Shown: positions 16,804 through 26,188, numbered from the stretch's first letter. The stretch: DNA of 64,000 nt from Asticcacaulis aquaticus (GCF_028550415.1 NZ_JAQQKX010000015.1:1-64000), one strand, 5' to 3'. A program made the numbers and translations. The notes: generated from the sequence alone by a model not told the origin.

Positions 16804-16825
16804 CCGTTCCGCTCCAACATCCGGG

Positions 16826-16846
16826 TGCAGGGGCCGAGCCCCTGCA
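16826..16846. terminator. Perfect 9-bp hairpin between prfA and the MOSC gene
   Basis: TGCAGGGGC and GCCCCTGCA flank CGA. No T tract follows on the minus strand, so it could be a weak terminator, an mRNA stability element or a repeat. Confidence 0.4.
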
Positions 16847-16863
16847 TCTAATTTCTACCGGGC

Positions 16864-17940
16864 TTAGCCCAGTTCTTCCGCCAGCATGGCCAGACGCGCG
16901 GCCTGATCGTCGGCAATCAGGGCATTGATCATCTGGTCCATATCGCCTTCCATGAACAACGACAGATTATAGAGCGTCAGATTGATGCGGTGGTCCGACA
17001 CGCGGCCCTGCGGATAGTTATAGGTGCGAATGCGCTCCGAGCGGTCGCCGGAGCCGACCTGCGACTTGCGGGCGTCCGAGCGCGCCGTGTCGAGCGCCTG
17101 ACGCTGGATGTCGTAAAGCCGCGCCTTCAGGTTGCGCATGGCGATCTGACGGTTCATGTGCTGCGACTTTTCCGAAGAGGTCGCGACGATCCCCGACGGC
17201 AGGTGGGTGATGCGCACCGCCGAGTCGGTCTTGTTGACGTGCTGCCCGCCGGAGCCCGAGGCGCGGTAGGTGTCGATGCGGATATCCTTGTCGAGGATTT
17301 CGATTTCGACGTCCTCGGCTTCGGGCAGGACGGCGACGGTGGCGGCCGAGGTATGGATACGGCCGCCCGCTTCGGTGGCGGGGACACGCTGGACGCGATG
17401 GACGCCGGATTCGAACTTCAACTTGCCGAACACGCCTTCGCCGGTCACCGAGGCGATGATTTCCTTGTAGCCACCGGCGTCGCCCTCAGAGATCGAGTCG
17501 ATCTCGACGCGCCAGCCTTGCGCCGCCGCATAGCGCGAATACATGCGGAACAGGTCGCCCGCAAAGATCGCGGCCTCGTCGCCACCGGTCCCGGCGCGCA
17601 CTTCGAGGATGGCCGAGGCGTTCTCGTCCTTGTCCTTGGGCGCCAGCAGGAGCGCCACGCCGTGTTCCAGTTCGGGCAGCTTTTCCTTCAGTTCCTGAAA
17701 CTCTTCCTGCGCCAGCGGCGACAGTTCGGGATCGTTGAGCGCGATCAGTTCCTCAAGCTCGGGGCCCGAGGCGCGCGCCTTGAGCAACGCCGTCACCGCA
17801 TTGACCACGGGCTTAAGCTCGGCGTGTTCCTTCGACAGCTTGACGATCTCGGTGCCGTCGGTCGCCGATTCCATGCGCGCCTCGATCATTTTGAAGCGAT
17901 CGACGACCTGATCGAGTTTGGCCTGCGGCAGATGTATCAA
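16864..17940 (-). CDS. prfA: Peptide chain release factor 1
   Basis: The 358-residue factor recognises UAA and UAG and triggers peptide release. The GGQ motif is in [19 protein letters not shown] near residue 225, and the flanking [21 protein letters not shown] is typical. I set the start at TTG 17940, giving the N-terminus (M)[19 protein letters not shown] lies 8 bases upstream, and homologues begin here. A longer ATG start at 17985 would add 15 atypical residues. The usual downstream prmC methyltransferase gene is not present; a MOSC gene follows instead. Confidence 0.95.
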   Translation of the reverse strand: MIHLPQAKLDQVVDRFKMIEARMESATDGTEIVKLSKEHAELKPVVNAVTALLKARASGPELEELIALNDPELSPLAQEEFQELKEKLPELEHGVALLLAPKDKDENASAILEVRAGTGGDEAAIFAGDLFRMYSRYAAAQGWRVEIDSISEGDAGGYKEIIASVTGEGVFGKLKFESGVHRVQRVPATEAGGRIHTSAATVAVLPEAEDVEIEILDKDIRIDTYRASGSGGQHVNKTDSAVRITHLPSGIVATSSEKSQHMNRQIAMRNLKARLYDIQRQALDTARSDARKSQVGSGDRSERIRTYNYPQGRVSDHRINLTLYNLSLFMEGDMDQMINALIADDQAARLAMLAEELG

Positions 17941-17975
17941 CGGAAAAACCTCAACAAAGCACCAGGGGATACATT

Positions 17976-18014
17976 TCCCCCTCACCCCAGCCCTCTCCCT
18001 CAGGGAGAGGGGGT
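17976..18014. repeat. Family B palindromic repeat
   Basis: TTCCCCCTCACCCCAGCCC is followed by a CTCTCCCTCAGGGAGAG hairpin between the prfA and glutathione S-transferase genes. It matches the units at 14647-14773 and 15168-15213. Confidence 0.65.
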
Positions 18015-18033
18015 AAAGAGGCGCTTATTACCC

Positions 18034-18636
18034 CTAAGACGGATAGGTGTCGATAAAGGATTGCCGTTTTTCCAGCGTCGCGGTCAGGGCCGCGATTTTC
18101 GGTGCGTTAGCCAGCCAGTCGATATCGGGAAACCGAAACGCCGCATAGGTCGCGGCGATGGCCACCGACATCTCGGCCAGACCGTATTCGGCGGCCCCGG
18201 TCACCTCCGGGCAAACCGCTTCGATGGCCGCAAAACCACGGTGTATCCCGTCTTCCCACCGTTTCAGCCAGAAGGCCGAGCGCTCGCTTTCCGGGCGGCG
18301 GGTCTCGATGACGCGCTTGACGCTGGCCTCCAGCACGCCCTGCGTCAGGGCCATGAGTTGCCGCGCGGCCCAGTAGGCCTCGCCCTCCGGATAGAGCGCA
18401 AACCCACCATAATGCGCCGCCAGCCACTCGCAGATCAGGGTCGAGTCGATGAAAGTCTCACCTGTATCGGTGATCAATGCCGGAATCTGGGCGAAAGGGT
18501 TAACGGCGACGTGGTCGGGCGCGCTGTCGGTGGTCACCACCGACACCATGTCCACCCGGTCGGTCAGGCCCAGTTCATGGACCACGATGCGGCACTTTCG
18601 CGCGAACGGTGATCCGGAATTGATAAACAGCTTCAT
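18034..18636 (-). CDS. Glutathione S-transferase family protein
   Basis: The 200-residue protein starts MKLFINSGSPFARKCRIVVHELGL, the thioredoxin-like N-domain with Ser and Cys at the usual glutathione-activating position. ALITDTGETFIDSTLICEWL (near residue 55) contains the conserved ES/DS glutathione-gamma-glutamyl contact. The C-terminal half is helical (VLEASVKRVIETRRPE). The start at 18636 has GGAGG five bases upstream, which rules out longer in-frame starts. It faces the cyclic-di-GMP gene across a 187-base gap. Substrate unknown. Confidence 0.88.
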   Translation of the reverse strand: MKLFINSGSPFARKCRIVVHELGLTDRVDMVSVVTTDSAPDHVAVNPFAQIPALITDTGETFIDSTLICEWLAAHYGGFALYPEGEAYWAARQLMALTQGVLEASVKRVIETRRPESERSAFWLKRWEDGIHRGFAAIEAVCPEVTGAAEYGLAEMSVAIAATYAAFRFPDIDWLANAPKIAALTATLEKRQSFIDTYPS

Positions 18637-18823
18637 GGCAGCCTCCGTGGCAATCAAGGCGTAAATGCGGCGCAACCCTTTGCACGTCAAGGGAAAGCTT
18701 TTGCCCCCACCCTGTCCATAACTCCGCAAACCCTTCAAAATTAAATGTTTTTCATTTGTCATAATTTTAAGAGTTTGCCGGTACAGTGGCGTATCAGTTC
18801 CCGTAACTCAGAATGAGATCCTC

Positions 18824-21052
18824 GTGAAACGAGACCGGAGTGAATTAAGACTTTTGACCCCCATGGCTATCGTGGTGGTCGCGGCGGTGTGCGCCCTGAT
18901 CGGCTCCCTGTGGATGTGGGCCGTGCAAACCGACAAGGCCAGTCTGGCGCGTGAGGAAAACCTCGTGCGGGTCGGCCTGTCGGTCTATGCCGAGAACAAT
19001 GCCCGTCTCATGGCACCGATGACGATCTGGAGCACGGCGGTCGAGAACACCGCCGTCAATTTCAACCATACCTGGGTCGCCGACAATTACGGCAGCTATT
19101 TCGAGGAATATCTGGCCTATGAGCGCACCTTCGTGCTCGATGCCGCCAACCGGCCGGTCTTCGTCTGGCACGAAAAGGCCGAGCTGAGCCCCGAACACTA
19201 TGGCGAATTCCAGGGTCCGGTTCAGGCCATGGCCACGGCTCTGCGCCAGAAGTACAAACAGCAGCGCGCCGCGGGCCAGCCGTTCAAGTCGCGCAGCAAT
19301 TCCATGTCCAGTCTGGCCGTCGCCGACGGGCAGATCTACATGCTCGGTGCCAGCCTCGTCCTGCCGGACGAGCACGACGCCCGCCTGAGCCGCTATACCC
19401 CCTATATGGTGGTGGGCGTACACATGATCACGCCGGCCGAGCTGGTCGAGCTGTCGCATCAGCACATGCTGTCCGAGATTTCGATGGTCCGCAAAGGCCA
19501 GGTGCTCGACCCGTCGGCCGCCAAGCTTATGCTGGTCAACGACAATGACGAGGCCAGGGCCGAACTGACCTGGATGCCCGACCGCCCGGGTCAGGCCATG
19601 TTCGTCCGGGCGCTGGCCCCGGTGCTGTTCGTCGGCTTCAGCCTCGGCGCCATCGCCTTGCTTCTGCTCTATCAGACCAACAAGACCGCCCGCAGCCTGA
19701 TCGCGTCGGAAGCGCGCGCCAAGCACATGGCGCTGCACGACGCCCTCACCGGCCTGCCGAACCGCACCCTGTTCGCCGACCGTCTGACGCAGGCGACCGA
19801 GCGTCTGCGCCGTCAGGGCGGTCACGTCGCGGTCTTCTGCATCGGCCTCGACCGCTTCAAGGACGTCAACGACACGCTGGGCCATTCGGCGGGCGACGAA
19901 CTGATCCGGGTCAGCGCCAACCGCATCGCCGGCATGATCCGCACGGGCGACACGCTGGCGCGTCTGGGCGGCGACGAATTCGTCATCATCCAGACCGATA
20001 CCGAACCGCATTCCGCCGCGGCCCTGGCCAAGCGCGTGCTGGAAAACCTCAGCGGCAATGTCGCGCTGGAAAGCGGACAGGTCTATTCGTCGTGCTCGAT
20101 CGGCGTGACCCTGCTGCACGAAGCCGATATCGATGCCGCCGAAGCCCTACGTCAGGCCGATCTGGCCCTTTACCGCGCCAAGGAGCTGGGCCGCGCGCAG
20201 TTCGCCTTCTTCGAAGTCGAGATGGACGCCACGATCAAGCTGCGCAAGCAACTGGAGACCGGGCTTCGCGAAGCGCTTCACGTCGAGGCCATCGAGGTCG
20301 TCTATCAGCCGCAGGTCGATCATTACGGTCACATCGTCGGCGTCGAGGCGCTGGCCCGCTGGACGCACCCGACGCGCGGTCCGATCAGCCCGGCCTATTT
20401 CGTGCCGCTGGCCGAAGAGTGCGGTTTGATGATGGAGTTGGGTACGCTGATCATGAAGCGCGCCATGCTCGATTCGAAGCGCTGGCCGGGGCTCAAGGTC
20501 GCCATCAACGTTTCGGCCACCCAACTGCGGTCACCGCGCTTCCTGCCGGAGCTGAAGGCGCTGCTGGCGGAAACCCATGTCGAGCCGCGTCACATCGAGA
20601 TCGAGATCACCGAAGGCGTCCTGCTCAACGACGATACCTCGACCCAGCACACCCTGAACGCCCTGCGCCATATGGGCTTCTCGATCGCGCTGGACGATTT
20701 CGGCACCGGCTATTCGTCGCTGGGTTACCTCAGCCGCTATCCGGTCGACAAGATCAAGATCGACCGCTCCTTCGTGTCGAATCTGGGGGTCGATCCGGAC
20801 GCCGAAGCCGTGATCCGCGCCATCATCAAGCTGGCCAAGGCGCTCAATCTCAATATTGTCGCCGAGGGCGTGGAAACCAAGGCCCAGCGCAATATCCTAC
20901 GTCAGGCGGGCTGCGCCATCATTCAGGGCTATCTGTTCTCCAAGCCCGTCCCGGTCGGCGAGATCGACCTGATGCGCGACGCCCAGCCTCAGGCCCAGGT
21001 GACGCACATCAACCGCGCCCGCGCCCGTCATGTGGGGGTGCTGCGGGGGTAA
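18824..21052 (+). CDS. Membrane GGDEF-EAL protein with CHASE4-like sensor
   Basis: This 742-residue protein starts at GTG. TM1 (MAIVVVAAVCALIGSLWMW) and TM2 (VLFVGFSLGAIALLLLY, near residue 270) bracket an extracytoplasmic CHASE4-like region. The GGDEF domain has an intact LGGDEF active site, and an RxxD inhibitory site (RTGD) five residues before it. The EAL domain keeps GVEALARW, NVSATQL, DDFGTGYSSLGYL, KIDRSFV and EGVET. Both diguanylate cyclase and phosphodiesterase activities are therefore possible, controlled by a periplasmic signal. Single gene; start chosen because the first TM follows closely and no upstream alternative exists. Confidence 0.92.
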   Translation: MKRDRSELRLLTPMAIVVVAAVCALIGSLWMWAVQTDKASLAREENLVRVGLSVYAENNARLMAPMTIWSTAVENTAVNFNHTWVADNYGSYFEEYLAYERTFVLDAANRPVFVWHEKAELSPEHYGEFQGPVQAMATALRQKYKQQRAAGQPFKSRSNSMSSLAVADGQIYMLGASLVLPDEHDARLSRYTPYMVVGVHMITPAELVELSHQHMLSEISMVRKGQVLDPSAAKLMLVNDNDEARAELTWMPDRPGQAMFVRALAPVLFVGFSLGAIALLLLYQTNKTARSLIASEARAKHMALHDALTGLPNRTLFADRLTQATERLRRQGGHVAVFCIGLDRFKDVNDTLGHSAGDELIRVSANRIAGMIRTGDTLARLGGDEFVIIQTDTEPHSAAALAKRVLENLSGNVALESGQVYSSCSIGVTLLHEADIDAAEALRQADLALYRAKELGRAQFAFFEVEMDATIKLRKQLETGLREALHVEAIEVVYQPQVDHYGHIVGVEALARWTHPTRGPISPAYFVPLAEECGLMMELGTLIMKRAMLDSKRWPGLKVAINVSATQLRSPRFLPELKALLAETHVEPRHIEIEITEGVLLNDDTSTQHTLNALRHMGFSIALDDFGTGYSSLGYLSRYPVDKIKIDRSFVSNLGVDPDAEAVIRAIIKLAKALNLNIVAEGVETKAQRNILRQAGCAIIQGYLFSKPVPVGEIDLMRDAQPQAQVTHINRARARHVGVLRG

Positions 21053-21055
21053 CAA

Positions 21056-21099
21056 GCGCATCCCAAAAAGTGTGCAGCGGTTTTTGGAATCAGATGCGC
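21056..21099. repeat. Dispersed palindrome, family D, copy 3
   Basis: GCGCATCCCAAAAA and TTTTTGGAATCAGATGCGC flank GTGTGCAGCGG, three bases after the GGDEF-EAL stop. This is the cleanest copy of the family in the window and may also end transcription. Confidence 0.7.
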
Positions 21100-21178
21100 G
21101 CCAGATAACTGCCTTTGTAACACGACGTTATGCGAAAAGCGGATATGCTCAGGGTCATTCCAATAAGAGGAAACACCC

Positions 21179-21562
21179 ATGCGCAAATCCGCTTTTTCCG
21201 TCTGTATGCTCGGCCTTGCCCTTCTGTCGGGTTGTTCCAGCTATATTCAGGGCGGCGACCTGATCCGCCCCAACGAGCCGACCGGCACGCTGCGCCTGAG
21301 TAACGATACCGGTGCGCCCATCGGGGTCGTGCTGGTCTCGAACTGCAACCATTCGACCTATGGCCTTAACCGCCTGCCCAAGGGATATGAAATCCCCACC
21401 GGCGGCCATTACGACTTCAAGGTTTCGGCCGGGTGCTGGGACGTCAGCGCCGGGCGCGTACTGGGCCACAACAGCTGGTCCGAAGGCCGCAAGCGCGTGA
21501 CGGTCAATGCCAACAGCGTCACCAACCTGACCTCGCAGACCATGTCTGAAAAGCGGAATTGA
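21179..21562 (+). CDS. Small lipoprotein of unknown function
   Basis: The 127-residue product has a lipoprotein signal (MRKSAFSVCMLGLALLSGCSS; lipobox LSGC). A compact beta-rich domain follows, with GTLRLSNDTGAPIGVVLVSNCNHSTYG and VSAGCWDVSAG, and two further cysteines that may form a disulfide. The C-terminal VTVNANSVTNLTSQ is polar. AAGAGGAAA lies upstream of the ATG. No family is recognised. It ends just before the ParDE operator. Confidence 0.75.
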   Translation: MRKSAFSVCMLGLALLSGCSSYIQGGDLIRPNEPTGTLRLSNDTGAPIGVVLVSNCNHSTYGLNRLPKGYEIPTGGHYDFKVSAGCWDVSAGRVLGHNSWSEGRKRVTVNANSVTNLTSQTMSEKRN

Positions 21563-21613
21563 TTGACGTTCTCCGATATTCATATATATTCATTATGAAT
21601 ATCGGAGAACGTC
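21563..21613 (+). promoter_or_regulatory. ParDE promoter embedded in a perfect 19-bp inverted repeat (operator)
   Basis: GACGTTCTCCGATATTCAT (21565-21583) is perfectly repeated in inverse at 21595-21613, with an 11-base AT-rich spacer. TTGACG (21563-21568) and TATATT (21585-21590), 16 bases apart, form a good housekeeping promoter within it. The right arm ends directly at the parD ATG and contains the ribosome site GGAG. This is the expected layout for ParD autorepression. Confidence 0.85.
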
Positions 21614-21856
21614 ATGGCCTCAACCAGTCTGTCACTCGGCGATCATTGGGAAGCTTTTATCAAGACCGAAGTAAACAGCGGTCGTTATGGCTCGGCCAGT
21701 GAAGTGGTGCGCGACGGTTTACGAGCGCTGGAAGATCGAAAAACGAAACTGGAGGCTTTGCGCGCCCATCTTGCCGAAGGGGCAGAACAAGCGCGACGCG
21801 GTGAGTTTGTCGATTACGACCTCGACAGCTTTATTGCCGAGATGGATGACGAATGA
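21614..21856 (+). CDS. parD: ParD-family antitoxin (type II)
   Basis: The 80-residue antitoxin begins with a ribbon-helix-helix domain (STSLSLGDHWEAFIKTEV, then GRYGSASEVVRDGLRALE), which should dimerise and bind the palindromic operator directly upstream. Its acidic C-terminal tail ([20 protein letters not shown]) is the part that usually wraps the toxin. It overlaps the toxin start by four bases (ATGA), giving translational coupling. Confidence 0.93.
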   Translation: MASTSLSLGDHWEAFIKTEVNSGRYGSASEVVRDGLRALEDRKTKLEALRAHLAEGAEQARRGEFVDYDLDSFIAEMDDE

Positions 21857-22146
21857 GCGGCTTTCGACTGACCGCCCGCGCCAAGACCGACTTACGTCAT
21901 ATCAGCCGTTATACCGAAATACAGTGGGGCAAGAGTCAGAGAAACATCTACTTGGCGGCGTTGGATACACGTTTCAGGTGGCTGGCGGAAAATCCCGATC
22001 ACGGGCGTCCGCGAGAAGATATCGCTTCGGGTTACCGCAGTTTCCGACATCAAAACCACATCATCTTTTACATGGTTCAGGAAGATCTGATTACCATTAT
22101 CGGCATACCCCACGCTCGCATGGATGCGGCTGAGTACTTTAGTTAA
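21853..22146 (+). CDS. parE: ParE/RelE-superfamily toxin
   Basis: The 97-residue toxin has a typical ParE sequence: [19 protein letters not shown] at the N-terminus, then [36 protein letters not shown], ending with [16 protein letters not shown]. ParE toxins inhibit DNA gyrase; the related RelE proteins cut mRNA, and this sequence fits ParE better. It is translationally coupled to parD. The 3' end overlaps convergent ispG by four bases. Confidence 0.92.
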   Translation: MSGFRLTARAKTDLRHISRYTEIQWGKSQRNIYLAALDTRFRWLAENPDHGRPREDIASGYRSFRHQNHIIFYMVQEDLITIIGIPHARMDAAEYFS

Positions 22147-23258
22147 ACCACCGCTGCCTTGGCGGCATGGGCTTCGACCAGCTCGACGATGTGCTCGATC
22201 ATATCGTCATTGCCGATCTTGTGATCCGGCTTACCCGCCATATAGACCATGCCCGCCCCGGCCCCGCCGCCGGTGAAGCCGACATCGGTATAGAGCGCCT
22301 CGCCCGGGCCGTTGACGACGCAGCCGATAATCGACAGCGACATCGGCGTCGAGATATGGGCCAGCCGCTCCTCCAGCTTCGCCACCGTGTCGATGACGTT
22401 GAACCCCTGACGGGCGCAGGACGGACAGGCGATGATATTGACGCCGCGGTGACGCAGGCCCAGGCTTTTCAGGATATCGAAGCCGACCTTGATCTCCTCA
22501 ACCGGATCGGCGGCCAGAGAGACGCGGATCGTGTCGCCGATCCCGGCCCACAGCAGGTTGCCGAGCCCGATGGCCGACTTGATCGTGCCGGTTCGCAGCG
22601 GCCCGGCCTCGGTCACGCCGATATGCAGCGGGCAGTCGATAGCGTCGGCCAGCGCCTGATAGGCGGCGACGGTCAGGAAGACGTCCGACGCCTTGACCGA
22701 AATCTTGAACTCGTGGAAGTCGTTGTCGCGCAGGATATTGGCGTGGAACAGGGCGCTGTCGACCATGGCGTCCGGGCACGGCTCGCCGTACTTTTCCAGC
22801 AGGTCCTTTTCCAGCGAACCGGCATTGACGCCGATGCGCATCGAACAACCGTAGTCCTTGGCCGCCTTGATCACTTCGCGCACACGGTCGGCCGAGCCGA
22901 TATTGCCGGGATTGATGCGCAGGCACGCGGCACCGGCCATGGCCGCCTCGATGCCGCGTTTGTAGTGGAAGTGGATATCGGCGACGATCGGTACATTGAC
23001 CTGACGGACGATCTCTTTCAGCGCGACCGTCGATTCGACATCCGGGCACGAGACGCGGACGATATCGGCCCCGGCCTCTTCCAAAGCATGGATCTGACGC
23101 ACCGTCGCATCGACATCGTGCGTCCGCGTGTTGGTCATCGACTGCACGGTGATCGGGGCATCGCCGCCGACCAGCACCTTGCCCACCCGGATCTGACGGC
23201 TCTTGCGGCGCTCGATCATGCGCCAGGGGCGGACGTGCGTATGGTCGTGGGCACTCAT
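22143..23258 (-). CDS. ispG: (E)-4-hydroxy-3-methylbut-2-enyl-diphosphate synthase
   Basis: The 371-residue enzyme carries out the penultimate step of the MEP isoprenoid pathway, converting MEcPP to HMBPP with a 4Fe-4S cluster. Motifs include [15 protein letters not shown] at the N-terminus, [17 protein letters not shown] near residue 115, the cluster ligands [12 protein letters not shown] near 275, and [11 protein letters not shown] near 310. Length is normal for the short bacterial type. It follows the RodZ-like gene by 73 bases on the same strand, an arrangement found in many proteobacteria. Confidence 0.96.
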   Translation of the reverse strand: MSAHDHTHVRPWRMIERRKSRQIRVGKVLVGGDAPITVQSMTNTRTHDVDATVRQIHALEEAGADIVRVSCPDVESTVALKEIVRQVNVPIVADIHFHYKRGIEAAMAGAACLRINPGNIGSADRVREVIKAAKDYGCSMRIGVNAGSLEKDLLEKYGEPCPDAMVDSALFHANILRDNDFHEFKISVKASDVFLTVAAYQALADAIDCPLHIGVTEAGPLRTGTIKSAIGLGNLLWAGIGDTIRVSLAADPVEEIKVGFDILKSLGLRHRGVNIIACPSCARQGFNVIDTVAKLEERLAHISTPMSLSIIGCVVNGPGEALYTDVGFTGGGAGAGMVYMAGKPDHKIGNDDMIEHIVELVEAHAAKAAVV

Positions 23259-23331
23259 GCAGATACATTTCAGCTATAGGACGATGGGCCCTATTTAGGC
23301 GTTAATACACGCCTGCGCCACTATTAGTTCG

Positions 23332-24621
23332 TTAATTTTGCGGCGGCGTCTGGGCCGGGCTTTCCGGCGCGGGCTGGATCACGATGGGCTTTTGCGCCGG
23401 GACGTAGGGTAACGGCCCGTCGCGCTGTTCGGGCTGAGGCGTCTGGATCGGTGCCGGTGCGGCCTCGCTGGACGATGCCGCGCCTGCCGGTTTGAGGGGC
23501 TGACGCGTCCCGCCGGCAACATTACCGGGCTGGGCATCCATCAGTTTGGCGGTGGCCGCAGCCTTGGCGTTGAGCTTCGAGATCGGGGTGGCGTTCAGAC
23601 TGCCTGCTCCGCCGGAATAGGCATCCATGGTCCCGGCGAATTCGCCATTATAATAGACTTCGAAGGCCTTGGGGTCGCCGACATCGACGATCAGGGCCAC
23701 GCTGGACACCTGAGGAATGCGGTAGGCCTCCCCCGCCCCCAGCTGACGCGCGAAATAGACGGTGCCGTCGGGTCCGCGCATGACGAGGTTGACGCTTTTC
23801 GAGGCCTGAATCGTCACGGCGGAGTCCGCCGGGGTCGCGCCATAGACCGCACCGCGCGGGTTGAAGGCCTTACGCATCTGAAGCGCTTCGGCGGCGGGGG
23901 CGGCCTGATTGTTCTGGGCCGCGCGCTCGGCGTCGATGGCGGCAAAGCCTTCCTCAAGCCCCGGCGTATAGTAGGGCACCGGCACGTCCTGATCCTTGGG
24001 CGCCGCCGCCGACTGCGTCAGTTGCAGGGCGTCGCGCACCAATGGCACCCCCGGCGACCACTGGCGCGACGTCAGGTCGTTCGCCGCTGCCGGGCCCGTC
24101 CCGCCTTCGGGCGTGCGCTGAAACAGGTTCCACGCCACGACCGCCACAATAACCGCCAGCGCGATGCCGCCATAGGTCTTGTAATTGGGTTTCAGATCCT
24201 CGAACGCGGAGCCCACCGGGGCGCGCAGCTTGTCCGACTGAGGGTCGGCGAAGGCGCGCTTGAACATGTCGGCCAGCATTTCCTCGTCCAGCCCCAGCGC
24301 CTTGGCATAGGCCTTGACGTAGCCGATGGAAAAGGCCCGCGACGGCAACTGATCGTAGGCGGTTTCTTCGAGCGCTTCGAGATAGGCGCGGCGCACGCGG
24401 GTGATGTCGGCGACCTGCGCCAGCGAATAACCCTGTGCTTCGCGCGTATAACGTAAAATGTGCGCCAGGGCGTGCGGATCGGCGCTCAGGTCTTCGGCGC
24501 GGGCGCGACCACCGGCCATGGCCTGACCCTGCGCGGCCGCGGCGGCGTCGCGTTCGGCGGTCAGGAACAGGCCCGTATAGGCCTCGTCCTCAAGCACCGT
24601 GATGTTGTCCTGCGTCGCCAT
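23332..24621 (-). CDS. RodZ-like protein: Cro-type HTH, one TM, periplasmic DUF4115 region
   Basis: The start is placed at ATG 24621 (MATQDNITVLED), 429 residues; an in-frame start at 24684 would add 21 residues. The cytoplasmic part has an HTH_25 domain (LRYTREAQGYSLAQVADITR, then LEALEETAYDQLPSRAFSIGYVKAYAKALG). A single TM (GGIALAVIVAVVAWNLF) follows near residue 150, and a periplasmic DUF4115 domain (VNLVMRGPDGTVYFARQLGAGE and FEVYYNGEFAG) near 290. The tail is Pro/Gln/Ala-rich. RodZ links MreB to the wall synthesis machinery, and its usual neighbour ispG is next to it here. Orthology is likely but not certain. Confidence 0.82.
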   Translation of the reverse strand: MATQDNITVLEDEAYTGLFLTAERDAAAAAQGQAMAGGRARAEDLSADPHALAHILRYTREAQGYSLAQVADITRVRRAYLEALEETAYDQLPSRAFSIGYVKAYAKALGLDEEMLADMFKRAFADPQSDKLRAPVGSAFEDLKPNYKTYGGIALAVIVAVVAWNLFQRTPEGGTGPAAANDLTSRQWSPGVPLVRDALQLTQSAAAPKDQDVPVPYYTPGLEEGFAAIDAERAAQNNQAAPAAEALQMRKAFNPRGAVYGATPADSAVTIQASKSVNLVMRGPDGTVYFARQLGAGEAYRIPQVSSVALIVDVGDPKAFEVYYNGEFAGTMDAYSGGAGSLNATPISKLNAKAAATAKLMDAQPGNVAGGTRQPLKPAGAASSSEAAPAPIQTPQPEQRDGPLPYVPAQKPIVIQPAPESPAQTPPQN

Positions 24622-24784
24622 TGAATCCGTCAAAAACTCATATTGCACTGCCGCGACCAAATCACAGCCCATGCCCCAAATCAATACGCCAGACTCCTAT
24701 TCGCACAGCGTGTGCAAAACCATTGCCGAATGTTCCAACTCGGCCTAGAAGAATCGAACTCAAATCCCTGCGTAAGGATGTTTC

Positions 24785-25201
24785 ATGCCCGCTGCTTTCG
24801 ACGATTTGTGGATCGGTCAGGTCGCCTCCATCGGCGCCGGCGTCGTCTCTCAGGAGGAACTGGACCGCTTCTGCGGCACCTATGCGCCCGGCTGGAACAC
24901 GCAGGACGGCCTGCCCGACGCCCTGATCTTTACCCTTTGGTCGCGACTGGAAACCGAAGCCGCCTCGACCTGGCCGCAGACCAAGCGTCTGGCGGTCGAT
25001 GCCCTACGCTGGTCACGCAATCCCCCGGCGGGCGAACTGCTGCGCGGGCGGCTGACCATCATGGGCAAGGACGCGGTCGGCGACACCAAGGGCGTCGTCA
25101 TCGCCCAGCACGATCTGCTTGATGAAGCGGGCCGTCTGGTCTTTTCGTGCCTGACGCGGACGGTGTTCCAGCGCAATCCGATGGCCCCCGAGGCCGATTG
25201 A
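24785..25201 (+). CDS. Hypothetical protein, possible hot-dog (MaoC-like) fold
   Basis: The product is 138 residues. Its middle part (RLAVDALRWSRNPPAGELLRGRLTIMGK, then GVVIAQHDLLDEAGRLVFSCLTRTVFQR) resembles the beta-strand pattern of MaoC/FabZ-type hot-dog enzymes, in which a 'P-x-G-ELLRGR' turn precedes a curved sheet. The catalytic Asp-His pair of hydratases is not obvious. TAAGGATG lies close to the ATG. It is divergent from the RodZ-like gene and convergent with the SapC gene across a bidirectional terminator. The fold assignment is tentative. Confidence 0.55.
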   Translation: MPAAFDDLWIGQVASIGAGVVSQEELDRFCGTYAPGWNTQDGLPDALIFTLWSRLETEAASTWPQTKRLAVDALRWSRNPPAGELLRGRLTIMGKDAVGDTKGVVIAQHDLLDEAGRLVFSCLTRTVFQRNPMAPEAD

Positions 25202-25226
25202 GCTTTAAGATTTGACCACGAAAAAC

Positions 25227-25258
25227 AAAACCCCGGAAGCGACCGCCTCCGGGGTTTG
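25227..25258. terminator. Bidirectional Rho-independent terminator
   Basis: AAAACCCCGGA and TCCGGGGTTT flank AGCGACCGCC between two convergent genes (24785-25201 and 25281-26075). Both strands end in short T runs. Confidence 0.85.
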
Positions 25259-25280
25259 TTATTTAGAACTGAAATCAGCC

Positions 25281-26075
25281 TTAGTTGACGGTCGCGTTGC
25301 CGAGGCCCTGGTTGCGCTCGATCGTCAGGGCGATCAGCTTGTCCCAGGCCAGCAGCGAGATCAGGTGCGCATAGATGTGCATCAGCGCACCGTTGTCGCG
25401 CAGCTCGACCAGCTTTTCCGCCGGCAGCTTGTTCAGCTTTTCCTCATCGACCGCGAAATATTCGGCGATCTTTTGGGGCTCGCCCGGCGTACCGTCCGGA
25501 TTGGCGGGACGGTAGATGGTTTCACGCGGCGCGAACAGGTCCAGTTCCTTCAGCAGGCCGACAAAGGACTCGGTGCGGCGGCGCTCGTTCTCGAAGTCCG
25601 AGCAGAACTGCATGGCGTTCTCGACGAAGGCCGACGGCTTGCCGCCTTCGAAGAAGGGGACGTCCGGATTGTTGGCGGTGACGACCGGCGATTGCGTGTC
25701 GACGCAGAGGATCAGGCGCTCGGCCTGCTCATCGTTGGCAAAAACGAACGGATAGCGGCGGGCAAATGCCGGCAGATAAGCGTCCGAACGGAAGACACCT
25801 TCGGCCGAGACGAACATGTTCTGACCGGCGGCCAGACCCATGGCCGCAACCGGCATCATCGATTCACCGATGAAGACGATCGGATAGCTCAGCGAGGCGG
25901 CCGGGAATTCGGCAACCGTCAGCGGCACGACATTGGTTTCCGCCACGAAGGCGTGCGGCGTGGCCGAGGCGCTGATGCCGAGCGAACCGTGGGCTTCCAC
26001 GCTCAGGGGTTCGGGGTTCTTGTAAAACAGCACGTTCCCTGTGAGGAGGTTTTGTTCAGACGGAGCTTGTTCCAT
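25281..26075 (-). CDS. SapC-family protein
   Basis: The 264-residue protein matches the SapC family seen in Caulobacterales and sphingomonads. It has GSLGISASATPHAFVAETNVVPLTVAEFPAASLSYPIVF-type sequence near residue 30, then AYLPAFARRYPFVFAN, and AEYFAVDEEKLNKLPAEKLVELRDNG near 205. There is no signal peptide. The name comes from Campylobacter S-layer protein homology; members often sit next to TonB receptor genes in alphaproteobacteria, as here (receptor at 26345-28363). A role linked to outer-membrane uptake is an inference from position only. Confidence 0.85.
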   Translation of the reverse strand: MEQAPSEQNLLTGNVLFYKNPEPLSVEAHGSLGISASATPHAFVAETNVVPLTVAEFPAASLSYPIVFIGESMMPVAAMGLAAGQNMFVSAEGVFRSDAYLPAFARRYPFVFANDEQAERLILCVDTQSPVVTANNPDVPFFEGGKPSAFVENAMQFCSDFENERRRTESFVGLLKELDLFAPRETIYRPANPDGTPGEPQKIAEYFAVDEEKLNKLPAEKLVELRDNGALMHIYAHLISLLAWDKLIALTIERNQGLGNATVN

Positions 26076-26188
26076 GGTCGCTCTTTATCGGTAAGGTTTA
26101 AAAACTGAAGGAACATCGCTTCTAGCCCATGCCCGCGGGGGGACGCAAGCGGCACATCGGTTTGAGAGAAGGCAAAATGCGAGATTCG

